A stretch of 64,000 nt of DNA, taken from positions 52,638-116,637 of the forward strand of contig NZ_JACYUG010000006.1 of NCBI RefSeq assembly GCF_014841615.1. Reading direction: 5' to 3'. Made by a program: the position numbers and the translations under genes. How positions within the stretch are numbered: the stretch's first letter is position 1; each line of letters starts with the position of its first letter. Source of the DNA: Sphingomonas sp. CFBP 8760. GTDB lineage: Bacteria; Pseudomonadota; Alphaproteobacteria; Sphingomonadales; Sphingomonadaceae. A model generated the notes under the pieces. It was not told the DNA's origin, searched no databases, and was given only the letters and a program-made list of their open reading frames with translations. This document shows, in pieces, positions 8,702 to 16,772 of the stretch.

Positions 8702-9700
8702 TCAGTCGCCCGTCACCTTGGCCGGACCCAGATCGCCCTGCCCCACCGTGCCGCCCGCCATCGCCAGCATCGCATCGAGGCTTTTCTTGGCGCCCAGTCG
8801 CAACCCTTCCTCCATCTCGATCCGCGGCTCCAGATCGCGGAGCGCCACGTACAGCTTCTCCATCGTGTTGAGCGCCATATACGGGCAGATGTTGCAGTTG
8901 CAGTTCCCGTCCGCCCCCGGCGCCCCGATGAAGCGCTTGTGCGGCATCGCCTTTTCCATCTGATGGATGATGTGCGGCTCGGTCGCCACGATCAGCGTGT
9001 CGCCCCGCATCGCACTGGCATATTCCAGGATGCCGCGCGTCGAGCCGACATAATCGGCATGATCGAGAATCACCGCCGGGCATTCGGGGTGCGCGGCGAT
9101 CGGCGCGTCCGGATGCTGGGCGCGCAGCTTCAGCAATTCGGTTTCGGAAAACGCCTCGTGCACGATGCATACGCCGGGCCAGAGCAGCATGTCGCGACCG
9201 GTCTTGCGCGCCAGATAGCCGCCCAGATTGCGATCGGGGCCGAAGATGATCTTCTGGTCGAGCGGGATTTTGGCGAGGATCGCCTCCGCCGACGACGAGG
9301 TGACGATCACGTCGGACAGCGCCTTCACCTCGGCCGAGCAGTTGATGTACGTCAGCGCGATATGATCGGGATGCGCGGCCCGGAACGCGGCGAACTGATC
9401 GGGGGGGCAGCTGTCTTCCAGCGAGCAGCCGGCATCCATGTCGGGCAGGATCACGATCTTCTGCGGCGACAGGATCTTCGCCGTCTCCGCCATGAAGCGC
9501 ACACCGCAGAACGCGATCACGTCCGCCTCGGTCGCCTGTGCCTTGCGGCTGAGATCGAGGCTGTCGCCGACGAAATCGGCAATGTCCTGCAATTCGGGCT
9601 TTTGGTAGTAATGCGCCAGAATTACCGCGTTGCGCTCCTTGCGGAGCCGATCGATCTCGCTGCGCAGGTCGATGCCCGATAGCTTGTCATGGTAAGTCAT
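8702..9700 (-). CDS. nadA: quinolinate synthase
   Basis: The 332-residue NadA condenses iminoaspartate with dihydroxyacetone phosphate to quinolinate using a [4Fe-4S] cluster. The three cluster cysteines are visible in FCGVRFMAET, WPGVCIVHEAF and NICPYMALNT, and the N-terminal VILAHYYQKPE motif is present. The start MTYHDKLSG matches family length; a longer in-frame extension to 9829 looks non-homologous and was not used. Confidence 0.95.
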   Translation of the reverse strand: MTYHDKLSGIDLRSEIDRLRKERNAVILAHYYQKPELQDIADFVGDSLDLSRKAQATEADVIAFCGVRFMAETAKILSPQKIVILPDMDAGCSLEDSCPPDQFAAFRAAHPDHIALTYINCSAEVKALSDVIVTSSSAEAILAKIPLDQKIIFGPDRNLGGYLARKTGRDMLLWPGVCIVHEAFSETELLKLRAQHPDAPIAAHPECPAVILDHADYVGSTRGILEYASAMRGDTLIVATEPHIIHQMEKAMPHKRFIGAPGADGNCNCNICPYMALNTMEKLYVALRDLEPRIEMEEGLRLGAKKSLDAMLAMAGGTVGQGDLGPAKVTGD

Positions 9701-10058
9701 CAGCACGATGATGTAGGCTGCTGGCCGAAATCGTCCAGCTTTTCCGTATGGGCCGGATCGGGCCGGCACCGCTCGTTTCCAGAAGAATAGCAGGCGGTGC
9801 ATATCTGCCACCATGGCGTTCGCCACCACTCGACGTCACACCCTCAGAGCGATAGCCAAACGCCGGTCCCGGAAGGCCGGCAAGATGGATGCTCCGCTCC
9901 CCATACGCAACGACCCCGTCGGATCGGTCCACGACCGACTCATCCGGCCGTTTGAGCAGGCGGCCCCTATACCATGTCCTCGAACCATCGTGGCGGCTCG
10001 GGGGTATGACCGGATGGCGACGCCCACGGCGGCGTCATCCGGTCCGAACGGGTCAATC
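9701..10058. other. gene-free stretch between nadA and the TPR gene
   Basis: No frame here resembles a protein: the open frames are arginine/serine-rich shadows without a ribosome site or family resemblance. It probably holds the promoter of nadA-nadC on the right-hand side, but no confident -35/-10 or operator was recognised. Confidence 0.5.
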
Positions 10059-10403
10059 TCAGCGAGTCGCCAGCGTGGTCGGGGCAAGACGCGCCATGCT
10101 ACGCTCGGCGATGGCATGGGACGACAGGGCGACGCCGGAGGGCGTCAGCAGCGATACGTCGGGCCGATCCAGTACCTGCCGGTAGAGATCCTGTGCCGCC
10201 ATGGTCCGCCCGGTCTGCTGATAGACCACGGCAAGGTTGAGCATCAGTTCGGGCCGGTGTGGGTAGATACGGCGCTCCGCCACCAGCGTCGCTTCAGCAC
10301 CGTGAAGATCGCCCGCCGCGATCTGTTCGTGACCCAGACGGTCCCCGGCCAAGGCCGGTGTCGACACCATCGCCACCGCCAATGCGATCAAGGGCACACG
10401 CAT
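10059..10403 (-). CDS. small exported TPR-like protein
   Basis: The 114-residue product has a signal peptide (LIALAVAMVSTPALAG) and one recognisable tetratricopeptide-like repeat: AAGDLHGAEATLVAERRIYPHRPELMLNLA followed by a second partial helix pair. It is predicted periplasmic. Similar short TPR proteins occur in sphingomonads without a known role. It stands alone, with the TonB cluster terminator downstream on the other side. Confidence 0.65.
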   Translation of the reverse strand: MRVPLIALAVAMVSTPALAGDRLGHEQIAAGDLHGAEATLVAERRIYPHRPELMLNLAVVYQQTGRTMAAQDLYRQVLDRPDVSLLTPSGVALSSHAIAERSMARLAPTTLATR

Positions 10404-10537
10404 CTTCCTGTCTCCTGTCAGCTACACCGTCTTGTCGATGTTTCAGTTTTGTGACGGGATGGTGTCACTTCCGTGACGGTCAGGCAAGCGGTTTGTTATG
10501 GTGAACGGAGGCGGTTCCGAGACGATGGCGACACAAC

Positions 10538-10570
10538 GAAAAAGGGCGGCCCCGAAGGACCGCCCTTTCC
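10538..10570 (-). terminator. rho-independent terminator of the tonB-exb cluster
   Basis: Read on the minus strand, an AAAGGGCGGTCC / GGCCGCCCTTT-type hairpin is followed by a run of five T, 24 bases past the stop of the last exbD. This is the clearest intrinsic terminator in the window. Confidence 0.85.
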
Positions 10571-10593
10571 TGTTCTACCGATCGGATCAGCGA

Positions 10594-11019
10594 TCAGAAA
10601 TCGTTGCGATACTGCTCGTTGCCGATGAAGCCGAGCTTGGTGATCGCAGAGCGCTTGATCTGCGCCAGCGTGCGATCCACCGCTTCGTAGCGCGCATCCG
10701 GTGCGGGCTGAAAGTGGAGTTCGGGCTCGGGATTCATGCTGGCGGACTGATCCAGATACTGCCGCAACGTGACCTCGGTCACCGGCGCACCGTTCCAGGC
10801 CACTTCACCAGCGGCATTGATCGTGATCTTGTTCTTTTCGGAATTCACCGGGTTGGGCTTGTTCTGCGAATTCTGGGGCAGATCGACCTTCACCGCATGA
10901 GTCTGGATCGGGATGGTGATGATAAACATGATGAGGAGAACGAGCAGGACGTCGATCAACGGCGTCATGTTCATTTCCATCATCGGATCACCGTCTTCTT
11001 TGCCGCCGCTCATTGCCAT
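10594..11019 (-). CDS. exbD: ExbD/TolR-type biopolymer transport protein (second copy)
   Basis: The 141-residue product has one N-terminal membrane helix preceded by MNMTPLIDVLLVLLIMF, containing the conserved Asp that carries protons in ExbD/TolR, and a periplasmic domain. ExbD works with ExbB to power TonB. It is the last gene of a four-gene minus-strand cluster, 33 bases after the first exbD. Two different exbD genes per cluster are common in sphingomonads and xanthomonads. A strong terminator follows. Confidence 0.9.
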   Translation of the reverse strand: MAMSGGKEDGDPMMEMNMTPLIDVLLVLLIMFIITIPIQTHAVKVDLPQNSQNKPNPVNSEKNKITINAAGEVAWNGAPVTEVTLRQYLDQSASMNPEPELHFQPAPDARYEAVDRTLAQIKRSAITKLGFIGNEQYRNDF

Positions 11020-11052
11020 TGCATGCTACTCCTAAATACGTCCGAGCGATCG

Positions 11053-11532
11053 TCAGCGTTCAGAGGTGCCGCCGGGCGGCGGCTCGGAAATGAAGCCGAC
11101 GCGGGCAAAGCCGGCGCGCTGCATGGTATAGATCGTGCCGCCGATGCACTTGTACGGCGTGTTTACGTCGCCGCGAATGTGCACCTCGGGCAGTTCGAGC
11201 CCCGCGGCGTTCACGCCACCCTGACGATCGATCTCGGCCCTCAGCTTGGCGACACCGCGATCGAGCAGCTCGGTCGAGGTGACGGGCGTGAGGTTCCAAT
11301 ACACCGCACAGCTGCCGTCGCCATTGGTCGTCACCGCCAGCGAGACGTTCTCGGGCTTGGTCTGGGTCGGATCGAATTTGACCTCGGGGAGCTTCAGAGG
11401 CACCGCCTGGACCGCGACGGTCGTCGTCACCAGGAAGATGATCAGGAGCACCAGCATGACGTCGACCAGCGGCGTCGTATTGATGTCCGATATCGATTTC
11501 TCGGTGGAGTCTCCACCAACGCTCATCGCCAT
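11053..11532 (-). CDS. exbD: ExbD/TolR-type biopolymer transport protein (first copy)
   Basis: The 159-residue product shows the family signature SDINTTPLVDVMLVLLIIF with the proton-carrying Asp, then a periplasmic domain. It is longer than the downstream copy and has two cysteines in the periplasmic part (GSCAVYW, PYKCIGG) that might form a disulfide. It lies between exbB and the second exbD. The two copies may form mixed dimers, or serve different TonB partners; sequence alone does not decide. Confidence 0.9.
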   Translation of the reverse strand: MAMSVGGDSTEKSISDINTTPLVDVMLVLLIIFLVTTTVAVQAVPLKLPEVKFDPTQTKPENVSLAVTTNGDGSCAVYWNLTPVTSTELLDRGVAKLRAEIDRQGGVNAAGLELPEVHIRGDVNTPYKCIGGTIYTMQRAGFARVGFISEPPPGGTSER

Positions 11533-11617
11533 ATCGTGGCAATCCTATGCTTGATGATCGCCGGCGAACGCCGCCGGCGAGAGCGTGGGACCGCCGCGGC
11601 GGCCCCACGTCCGGTCG

Positions 11618-12421
11618 TCATACGCGGGTCTGAACGCCACCGGTCTGACCGGCGGTGGTCGTCGTCCCGGTCGTCTTCACCGGTGCAGCCTTGGCCGTGC
11701 CGACCGACGGCGCGGTCGGACGAACCGCACCGTTCGAGGCCAGGAAGCCCAGCACGTCGTTCGAGAAGGCCGACAGGTCCTCCGCGATCGCCTTGTTGCG
11801 ACGCTGCAGCCAGTTGTACGACAGCACGGCCGGAACCGCGACGACGAGGCCGAGCGCGGTCATGATCAGCGCTTCGCCGACCGGACCGGCGACCTTGTCG
11901 ATCGATGCCTGACCCGAGGCACCGATCTTCACGAGCGCGCGATAGATGCCGATAACCGTACCGAACAGGCCGATGAACGGCGAGACCGAACCGACCGTCG
12001 CGAGGAAGGCGAGACCGCCGCCCAGCTTCGAGTTGATCGCCGCTTCCGACCGCGCCAGCGAACCGTGCAGCCAGTCATGTGCCTCGACCGGATCGGTCAG
12101 CCGCGTGTGCTGCTCCTGTGCGGCCAGACCGTCGTCGACGACCTGCTTGTAGGCCGAGTTCTTTTCGAGCTTGGCCGAACCCTCGCGCAGCGAGTTGGAC
12201 TGCCAGAAACCCTGACGGACGCGCTTGGCCTGGTTCATGATCTTCTGCTGTTCGAACAGCTTCGAGAACAGGATGTAGAACGACACGATCGACATCAGCA
12301 CCAGGATCGCGAACACGGACTGCGAGATCAGCCCGCCTTCGCGAAGCGCGGCGGCAAGACCATAGGGGTTGGCATCTGCGCCTGCGGCCGCGCCGCCTGC
12401 GGCGAGAATGGTGGTGAACAT
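11618..12421 (-). CDS. exbB: ExbB/MotA/TolQ-type proton channel protein
   Basis: The 267-residue product has an N-terminal hydrophobic segment, a membrane helix near residues 35-55 (SVFAILVLMSIVSFYILF), and the paired C-terminal helices with the conserved GLAFLATVGSVSPFIGLFGTVIGI and ALGLVVAVPAVLSYN of the MotA/TolQ/ExbB channel family. With ExbD it uses the proton gradient to energise TonB for outer-membrane uptake. The C-terminal tail beyond residue 235 is low-complexity (Thr/Ala/Val). It is separated from tonB by a GC-rich hairpin. Confidence 0.92.
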   Translation of the reverse strand: MFTTILAAGGAAAGADANPYGLAAALREGGLISQSVFAILVLMSIVSFYILFSKLFEQQKIMNQAKRVRQGFWQSNSLREGSAKLEKNSAYKQVVDDGLAAQEQHTRLTDPVEAHDWLHGSLARSEAAINSKLGGGLAFLATVGSVSPFIGLFGTVIGIYRALVKIGASGQASIDKVAGPVGEALIMTALGLVVAVPAVLSYNWLQRRNKAIAEDLSAFSNDVLGFLASNGAVRPTAPSVGTAKAAPVKTTGTTTTAGQTGGVQTRV

Positions 12422-12462
12422 GGTAGCGGGATCCTCTGGCTAAATCGGTAGAATATGGGGTG

Positions 12463-12495
12463 GTGACACGGCGCGCACGGCGCCGTGCGCATCAC
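12463..12495 (-). terminator. GC-rich stem-loop between tonB and exbB
   Basis: The perfect 18-base palindrome at 12473-12490 (GCGCACGGC and its complement) is flanked by a further GTGA/TCAC match. It starts inside the tonB stop region. There is no T-run, so it is more likely an attenuator or mRNA-stability element setting the tonB:exbB ratio than a full terminator. Confidence 0.5.
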
Positions 12496-13169
12496 TGGGC
12501 AGGCATTTTCCACGTCACGCGGCGCGACGAACTCGACCGCATGGGATTGCCCGACTGATCGAGTGCCGGCGAGTAGCGGCCGCGGCGGGTGATCGCCTGG
12601 CACGCCGCCCGGTCGAGTGCGGCGGAACCGCTCGACGAGGTCACGCGGCAATTCTCCACACGACCCTGGGCGTTGATGTCCCAGGCGATTCCGGTGGTGC
12701 CTTCTTCCTCGGCACGCAGCGAACTCGGCGGATAATCGTCGGTGGAAATCCACTCGGCCGGGTTACCCTTCGCGCCGGCCGCCTTGCTGACCACCGGCGC
12801 GGGGGGCGCTGGCGGTGCTGGAGGCGCAGGCGGCGCCGGCGGCGCAGTAGGCTGCGACGGCGGGATGATCGACGACGTGTTGATCGGCGGCGCGGGCACC
12901 GGCGACGCGATGATCGGCGGCGGCACGACGACCGTGGTCGGCGGCGGCGGCAGGTTCGGCTGATCTGGCGGCGGCGGCGGCGGCTCGTCCGGCGGCGGCG
13001 GCGGCGGCGGCGGCTCGACGTCGAAGGTATTGAGATCAGTCGTCACCTTCTTCACGTACTGGTACGCGAGACCGGTGACGAAGGCGTAACCAAGCACGGC
13101 ATGGATGAGCGCGACGATCACGATCGCGACCACCTTGCCACTGCTCATCTTCTGGTCAACGTAGGCCAT
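12492..13169 (-). CDS. tonB: TonB energy transducer
   Basis: The 225-residue product has one N-terminal membrane helix (residues about 11-33), a long proline-rich periplasm-spanning region (about 50-150, with poly-Pro runs and four PPA-type repeats), and a C-terminal TonB domain (DDYPPSSLRAEEEG, GIAWDINAQGRVENCRVTSSSG). It links the ExbB-ExbD motor to TonB-dependent receptors, two of which are in this window. The two cysteines in the C-terminal domain are unusual for E. coli TonB but frequent in this subfamily. It heads the minus-strand cluster. Confidence 0.9.
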   Translation of the reverse strand: MAYVDQKMSSGKVVAIVIVALIHAVLGYAFVTGLAYQYVKKVTTDLNTFDVEPPPPPPPPDEPPPPPPDQPNLPPPPTTVVVPPPIIASPVPAPPINTSSIIPPSQPTAPPAPPAPPAPPAPPAPVVSKAAGAKGNPAEWISTDDYPPSSLRAEEEGTTGIAWDINAQGRVENCRVTSSSGSAALDRAACQAITRRGRYSPALDQSGNPMRSSSSRRVTWKMPAQ

Positions 13170-13381
13170 TCAGCAACGACACTCCCAATTTCCGCACCGG
13201 AGGGCCGCCACAAATCGGACACGATGGTCCGTTTCGAAGGGGGCGTCCGGCAACAGCTGACCGAATTCCTAACGTCCGCTGCATCGCCACGCAAACGCTT
13301 TGTCAGCGCAACAAACGTACAGGCGTGCCAACGTTGGATAATTCTATGTCGTTTGGGGCTTTTTGCGGTAGCAGAGGGGGT

Positions 13382-14290
13382 ATGGAAATCATGCGCCGCC
13401 TGCTGCTTTGCACCCTGCCCGCGATGGTCGGCATCGCGCCGCCCGCCTTCGCGACCGCCACACAATCGCCGGATTCACGCCCCGCTTCCGCCGCGGTCGA
13501 CTCCGCCGGTCCCAGTGCCGGTCCGACCTATGCCGACCTGGTCGACCTGACGCTGGCCAGCCCGGTGATCGCCGACGCCACGATCCGGTCGACCACACGG
13601 ATCAAGGGCGCGGAGGCGGCCGGCGTGGCGGCGGACCGCCAGCGCCTGTATGTGGAGGCGGACGTCACCGCGCTCGTCCGTGGCCAGGCGGGGCTGCCGC
13701 CCCGGATCGGCTATCTGCTCGATGCGCCCACCGATGAACGCGGCCGCGCGCCGAAGCTGAAGAAGGCGCGGGTGCTGTTGTTCGCGCGGCCGGTCGCCAA
13801 TCTGGCCGGTCAAGTCCAGTTGTCCGCGCCCGATGCGATGCTGCCCTGGTCGCCGGCGATCGACGGCCAGGTCCGCGCCATCGCCCGCGCCGTGGTGGCG
13901 AACGATGCGCCGCCCGCGATCACCGGCATCGGCAATGCCTTCCACGTCCCCGGCGCGCTGCCGGGCGAAGGCGAGACGCAAATCTTCCTGATCGCGGCGG
14001 GCGGGCGGCCGGTATCGCTGTCGATCCTGCGCCGCCCCGGCGAACAGCCGCGCTGGGCGGTCGCGCTGAGCGAGATCGTCGACGAGGCCGCGGGGCCACC
14101 GGCAAGGGACACGCTGCTATGGTATCGGCTGGCCTGTGGCCTGCCCGCCGCCCTGCCCGATGCCGCGACGGCGCAGCTCGATCCGGCCAATGCCGCCATC
14201 GCGCGGGAGGATTACGGGTTCGTGCTTGCGCAGCTGGGCCCATGCGACCGCCGTCGTGGCGGCGCGGCGACGGTCAGCGCAGCCCTATGA
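13382..14290 (+). CDS. exported protein of unknown function
   Basis: The 302-residue product has a signal peptide (MRRLLLCTLPAMVGIAPPAFA) and a central part that looks like a compact beta-rich domain (YADLVDLTLASPVIADATI; RLYVEADVTALVRG). No known family was recognised, though similar proteins seem common in sphingomonads. The start at 13382 (or 13391) follows an AGAGGGGG site; longer upstream extensions lack a ribosome site. It is divergent from tonB and overlaps the convergent SDR-like gene by 17 bases. Confidence 0.7.
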   Translation: MEIMRRLLLCTLPAMVGIAPPAFATATQSPDSRPASAAVDSAGPSAGPTYADLVDLTLASPVIADATIRSTTRIKGAEAAGVAADRQRLYVEADVTALVRGQAGLPPRIGYLLDAPTDERGRAPKLKKARVLLFARPVANLAGQVQLSAPDAMLPWSPAIDGQVRAIARAVVANDAPPAITGIGNAFHVPGALPGEGETQIFLIAAGGRPVSLSILRRPGEQPRWAVALSEIVDEAAGPPARDTLLWYRLACGLPAALPDAATAQLDPANAAIAREDYGFVLAQLGPCDRRRGGAATVSAAL

Positions 14291-14585
14291 CCTGTCCGGT
14301 CACCGCCGGGGCCGACGCGAGATAGCCGACCGCGCCGGCGATGGCGGCGGTGTCGGTGGTGGCGCCCGGCGCCACCGCGTTGATCCGCATCGGCGCCCGT
14401 TCCAGCGCCAGTGCCGCCACCGCCGCACGGGCCAGTGCCAGTGCGGTCGCATCGCGGCCCGGCCGGATCACGACCACCGCCGAGTCGCCCGACAGGGCAC
14501 GGATCAGTTCGACGGCGTCGTCGCCCGGTTCCAGCACGACCGGGGCCGGCACGGCATCCGCCGGGCCGGCGGCGGCGACGGTCAT
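14274..14585 (-). CDS. truncated SDR-like Rossmann-fold protein beside folB
   Basis: The 103-residue product ends with PMRINAVAPGATTDT and AVGYLASAPAVTGQVIGL, which match the C-terminal part of short-chain dehydrogenases. The glycine-rich nucleotide motif and the YxxxK catalytic pair are missing. Its start overlaps the folB stop (ATGA), so it is translated with folB. Whether it is a degraded enzyme or a small scaffold is unknown; the intact frame and coupling suggest it is kept. Confidence 0.7.
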   Translation of the reverse strand: MTVAAAGPADAVPAPVVLEPGDDAVELIRALSGDSAVVVIRPGRDATALALARAAVAALALERAPMRINAVAPGATTDTAAIAGAVGYLASAPAVTGQVIGLR

Positions 14586-14953
14586 CGCCGGTGGCGGGTC
14601 AGGGTGATGCCGATCGATTCGCCCGCCTCCGCGATCGCCAGCTTGACGATCTTCACCGTCACCGCCAGCACGCGTTCATCCTGCAGGAACAGCGTGTCGC
14701 AGATATGCTCCGCCACCGCCTCGACCAAGGTGAAATGGACGCCGGCCGGCAACGCCGTGGAGGCGGCATGTTTCAGATCGAGATAATTCTTCGACGCGGA
14801 CAACGGCGTATCCGGGGTGAACCGGTCGGGACACCGCATGTCCACCGTCAGCGAGATGCGCAGCGGCTGCGGCAGATGCGTCTCCTCGGAATAGATGCCG
14901 GTGAGGACGGGAGCCTCGATGTCATGGACTTCGAGCTGAAGGCGATCGGTCAT
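14582..14953 (-). CDS. folB: dihydroneopterin aldolase
   Basis: The 123-residue product matches FolB: an N-terminal LQLEVHDIEAPVLTGIYSEE (active-site Glu), a YLDLKHAAS segment and FTLVEAVAEHICDTLF. It converts dihydroneopterin to hydroxymethyl-dihydropterin plus glycolaldehyde in folate synthesis. The ATG follows a GGCGAGG site; longer in-frame extensions are basic and not homologous. It heads a two-gene coupled unit. Confidence 0.88.
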   Translation of the reverse strand: MTDRLQLEVHDIEAPVLTGIYSEETHLPQPLRISLTVDMRCPDRFTPDTPLSASKNYLDLKHAASTALPAGVHFTLVEAVAEHICDTLFLQDERVLAVTVKIVKLAIAEAGESIGITLTRHRR

Positions 14954-15056
14954 GCCTCGCCCTCTACCAGACCGGCGGCGTCGCGAAACCCCATGACCCG
15001 GACTTGCGTTGCCGGCCATCCCCGCTACAGCGCCCGCGCCTTTCCGAGGATCGATC

Positions 15057-15569
15057 ATGCTGACGGCCACCACGACGATCGCCCCGCTCCGCCCGGAGCA
15101 TCTGCCCGTGGTGGAGGCATTGCTGGACCGCGCTTTCGGACCGGCCCGCCACGGTCGGACCGCCTATCTGGTGCGGGGCGCCGCGCAGGCGATCGGGGGG
15201 CTGGGTTTCGTTGCGCTCGACGGCGACCGGATGCCGATCGGGTCGATCCAGTGCTGGCCGATCGCGCTGGCCGGGGATGACGGCGTCGTCCATCCGCTGG
15301 TGATGCTGGGGCCGGTGGCGGTCGATCCGGATCGGCAGCAGGGCGGGATCGGCCGGCGGCTGACCGAGGCGGCGCTGGCGGCGGCGGCGACGCTGGGGCT
15401 GGACGAGGCGATGATGCTGATCGGCGACCCGGAATATTATGCGCGCTTCTTCGGCTTTTCGGCGGCGCGCACCGGGCGGTGGCGGCTGCCCGGCCCGGTC
15501 GAGCGGCACCGGTTGCTGGCGCGGGGCGAACGGGTGCCCGATGCCGCCGGGATGCTGGGACCACGATAG
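15057..15569 (+). CDS. GNAT family N-acetyltransferase (YhbS-like)
   Basis: The 170-residue product has the acetyl-CoA binding motif VDPDRQQGGIGRRLTEAALA near residue 85 and the YhbS-type ending GDPEYYARFFGFSA. Such enzymes acetylate amines of small molecules or proteins; the acceptor is unknown. The start is set by a GAGGA site six bases upstream of the ATG. It stands 52 bases before the next plus-strand gene. Confidence 0.8.
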   Translation: MLTATTTIAPLRPEHLPVVEALLDRAFGPARHGRTAYLVRGAAQAIGGLGFVALDGDRMPIGSIQCWPIALAGDDGVVHPLVMLGPVAVDPDRQQGGIGRRLTEAALAAAATLGLDEAMMLIGDPEYYARFFGFSAARTGRWRLPGPVERHRLLARGERVPDAAGMLGPR

Positions 15570-15621
15570 GCTTGGCGGCGAAGGCTTTACGGGGGCGGCT
15601 TCCCCGCCTACCGCCCGCATC

Positions 15622-16185
15622 ATGCCGATGGAGCCGTTGCCCGATCTCGCCGCCCTCAGCCTGCCGGAGATCGTCCGGCTGGTCGAGCAACGCCGGCTGC
15701 CGCCGGTCGACCAGTGGAATCCGGCGCATTGCGGCGACAGCGAGATGCGGATCGCGCGCGACGGCACCTGGTTCCATCAGGGCTCGCCGATCGGCCGCCC
15801 GGCGATGGTGCGGCTGTTCTCCACCGTGCTGCGGCGCGAACCCGATGGCGGTCACGTGCTGGTCACCCCGATCGAGAAGCTGGCGATCGAGGTAGAGGAC
15901 GCGCCGTTCGTGGCCACCGCGATGAAGGTGGAGGGCACGGGCAACGCGATGCGCCTGGCCTTCCAGCTCAACACCGGCGACCTCGTCACCGCCGGGGAGG
16001 CCCACCCCCTGCGATTCGCGGGGGAGGCCGACGCCCCCCGCCCCTATCTGCACGTGCGCGGCGGGCTGGAGGCGCTGGTCGCCCGCCCGGTCTATTACGA
16101 ACTGGCCGATCTGGCGCTGGCCGGCGACGGGCCGGTGCCGGGGGTGTGGAGCGACGGCGTCTTCTTTCCCGTCGCGGCGGCATGA
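15622..16185 (+). CDS. DUF1285 domain-containing protein
   Basis: The 187-residue cytoplasmic protein matches DUF1285: PPVDQWNPAHCGDSEMRIARDGTWFHQG.PIGRPAMVRLFSTVLRRE is characteristic. The role of the family is unknown. Its stop overlaps the NUDIX start (ATGA), and the NUDIX stop region overlaps the CCA-transferase start, forming a coupled run of three. The ATG at 15628 is an alternative start. Confidence 0.85.
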   Translation: MPMEPLPDLAALSLPEIVRLVEQRRLPPVDQWNPAHCGDSEMRIARDGTWFHQGSPIGRPAMVRLFSTVLRREPDGGHVLVTPIEKLAIEVEDAPFVATAMKVEGTGNAMRLAFQLNTGDLVTAGEAHPLRFAGEADAPRPYLHVRGGLEALVARPVYYELADLALAGDGPVPGVWSDGVFFPVAAA

Positions 16186-16772
16186 CGCTGGTCGAGCGGC
16201 TGGGGGCGGCGCTGACGCGGCCGCCGTCTGGTGACCTGACCACGGGCGACTTCGCCGATCTGGCGGGCGAACCGGCGGGGCCGTGGACCGCGGCGGCGGT
16301 GCTGGTGGCGATCACCGACCGTGCCGATCCCGGCGTCATCCTGACCCAGCGCACCGACACGCTCCGCCACCATGCCGGGCAGGTCGCCTTTCCCGGCGGC
16401 CGGGTCGATCCCGGCGAGAGCGCGGTCGATGCGGCGTTGCGCGAGGCGGAGGAGGAGATCGCCCTGCCCCGCGCCGCGGTGACGCTGGTCGGTGCGGTCG
16501 ATCGCTATCGCACCGGGTCCGGGTTCGAGATCACGCCCGTGCTGGGGGTGATCCCGCCCGACCTGCCGCTGGTCCCCGCCGAGGCGGAGGTGGCCAGCGT
16601 GTTCGAGGTGCCGCTCGGCTTCCTGCTCGACCCCCGTCATCACCACCCCGGCCGCGGCGTGTGGCGGGGCGAGGAACGGCAGTTCGTCGAGATACCCTGG
16701 CAGGGCCGGCGTATCTGGGGGGCGACCGCGGCGATGCTGGTCAACCTGTCGCGGCGGCTGGCATGGGCCTGA
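16182..16772 (+). CDS. CoA pyrophosphatase (NUDIX hydrolase)
   Basis: The 196-residue product carries a complete NUDIX box, FPGGRVDPGESAVDAALREA then EEEI, near residues 70-95. The preceding QRTDTLRHHAGQVAF is the UPF0035/CoA-pyrophosphatase signature. It would cleave CoA or acyl-CoA to phosphopantetheine products and 3',5'-ADP. It overlaps DUF1285 by four bases and the CCA transferase by ten, so it sits in a tightly coupled unit. Confidence 0.88.
   Translation: MTLVERLGAALTRPPSGDLTTGDFADLAGEPAGPWTAAAVLVAITDRADPGVILTQRTDTLRHHAGQVAFPGGRVDPGESAVDAALREAEEEIALPRAAVTLVGAVDRYRTGSGFEITPVLGVIPPDLPLVPAEAEVASVFEVPLGFLLDPRHHHPGRGVWRGEERQFVEIPWQGRRIWGATAAMLVNLSRRLAWA

Noticed and set aside
9813..10454. 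213-residue plus-strand frame between nadA and the TPR gene
   Set aside because: Arg-rich composition, no motif and no ribosome site; it overlaps a signal-peptide TPR gene on the other strand.
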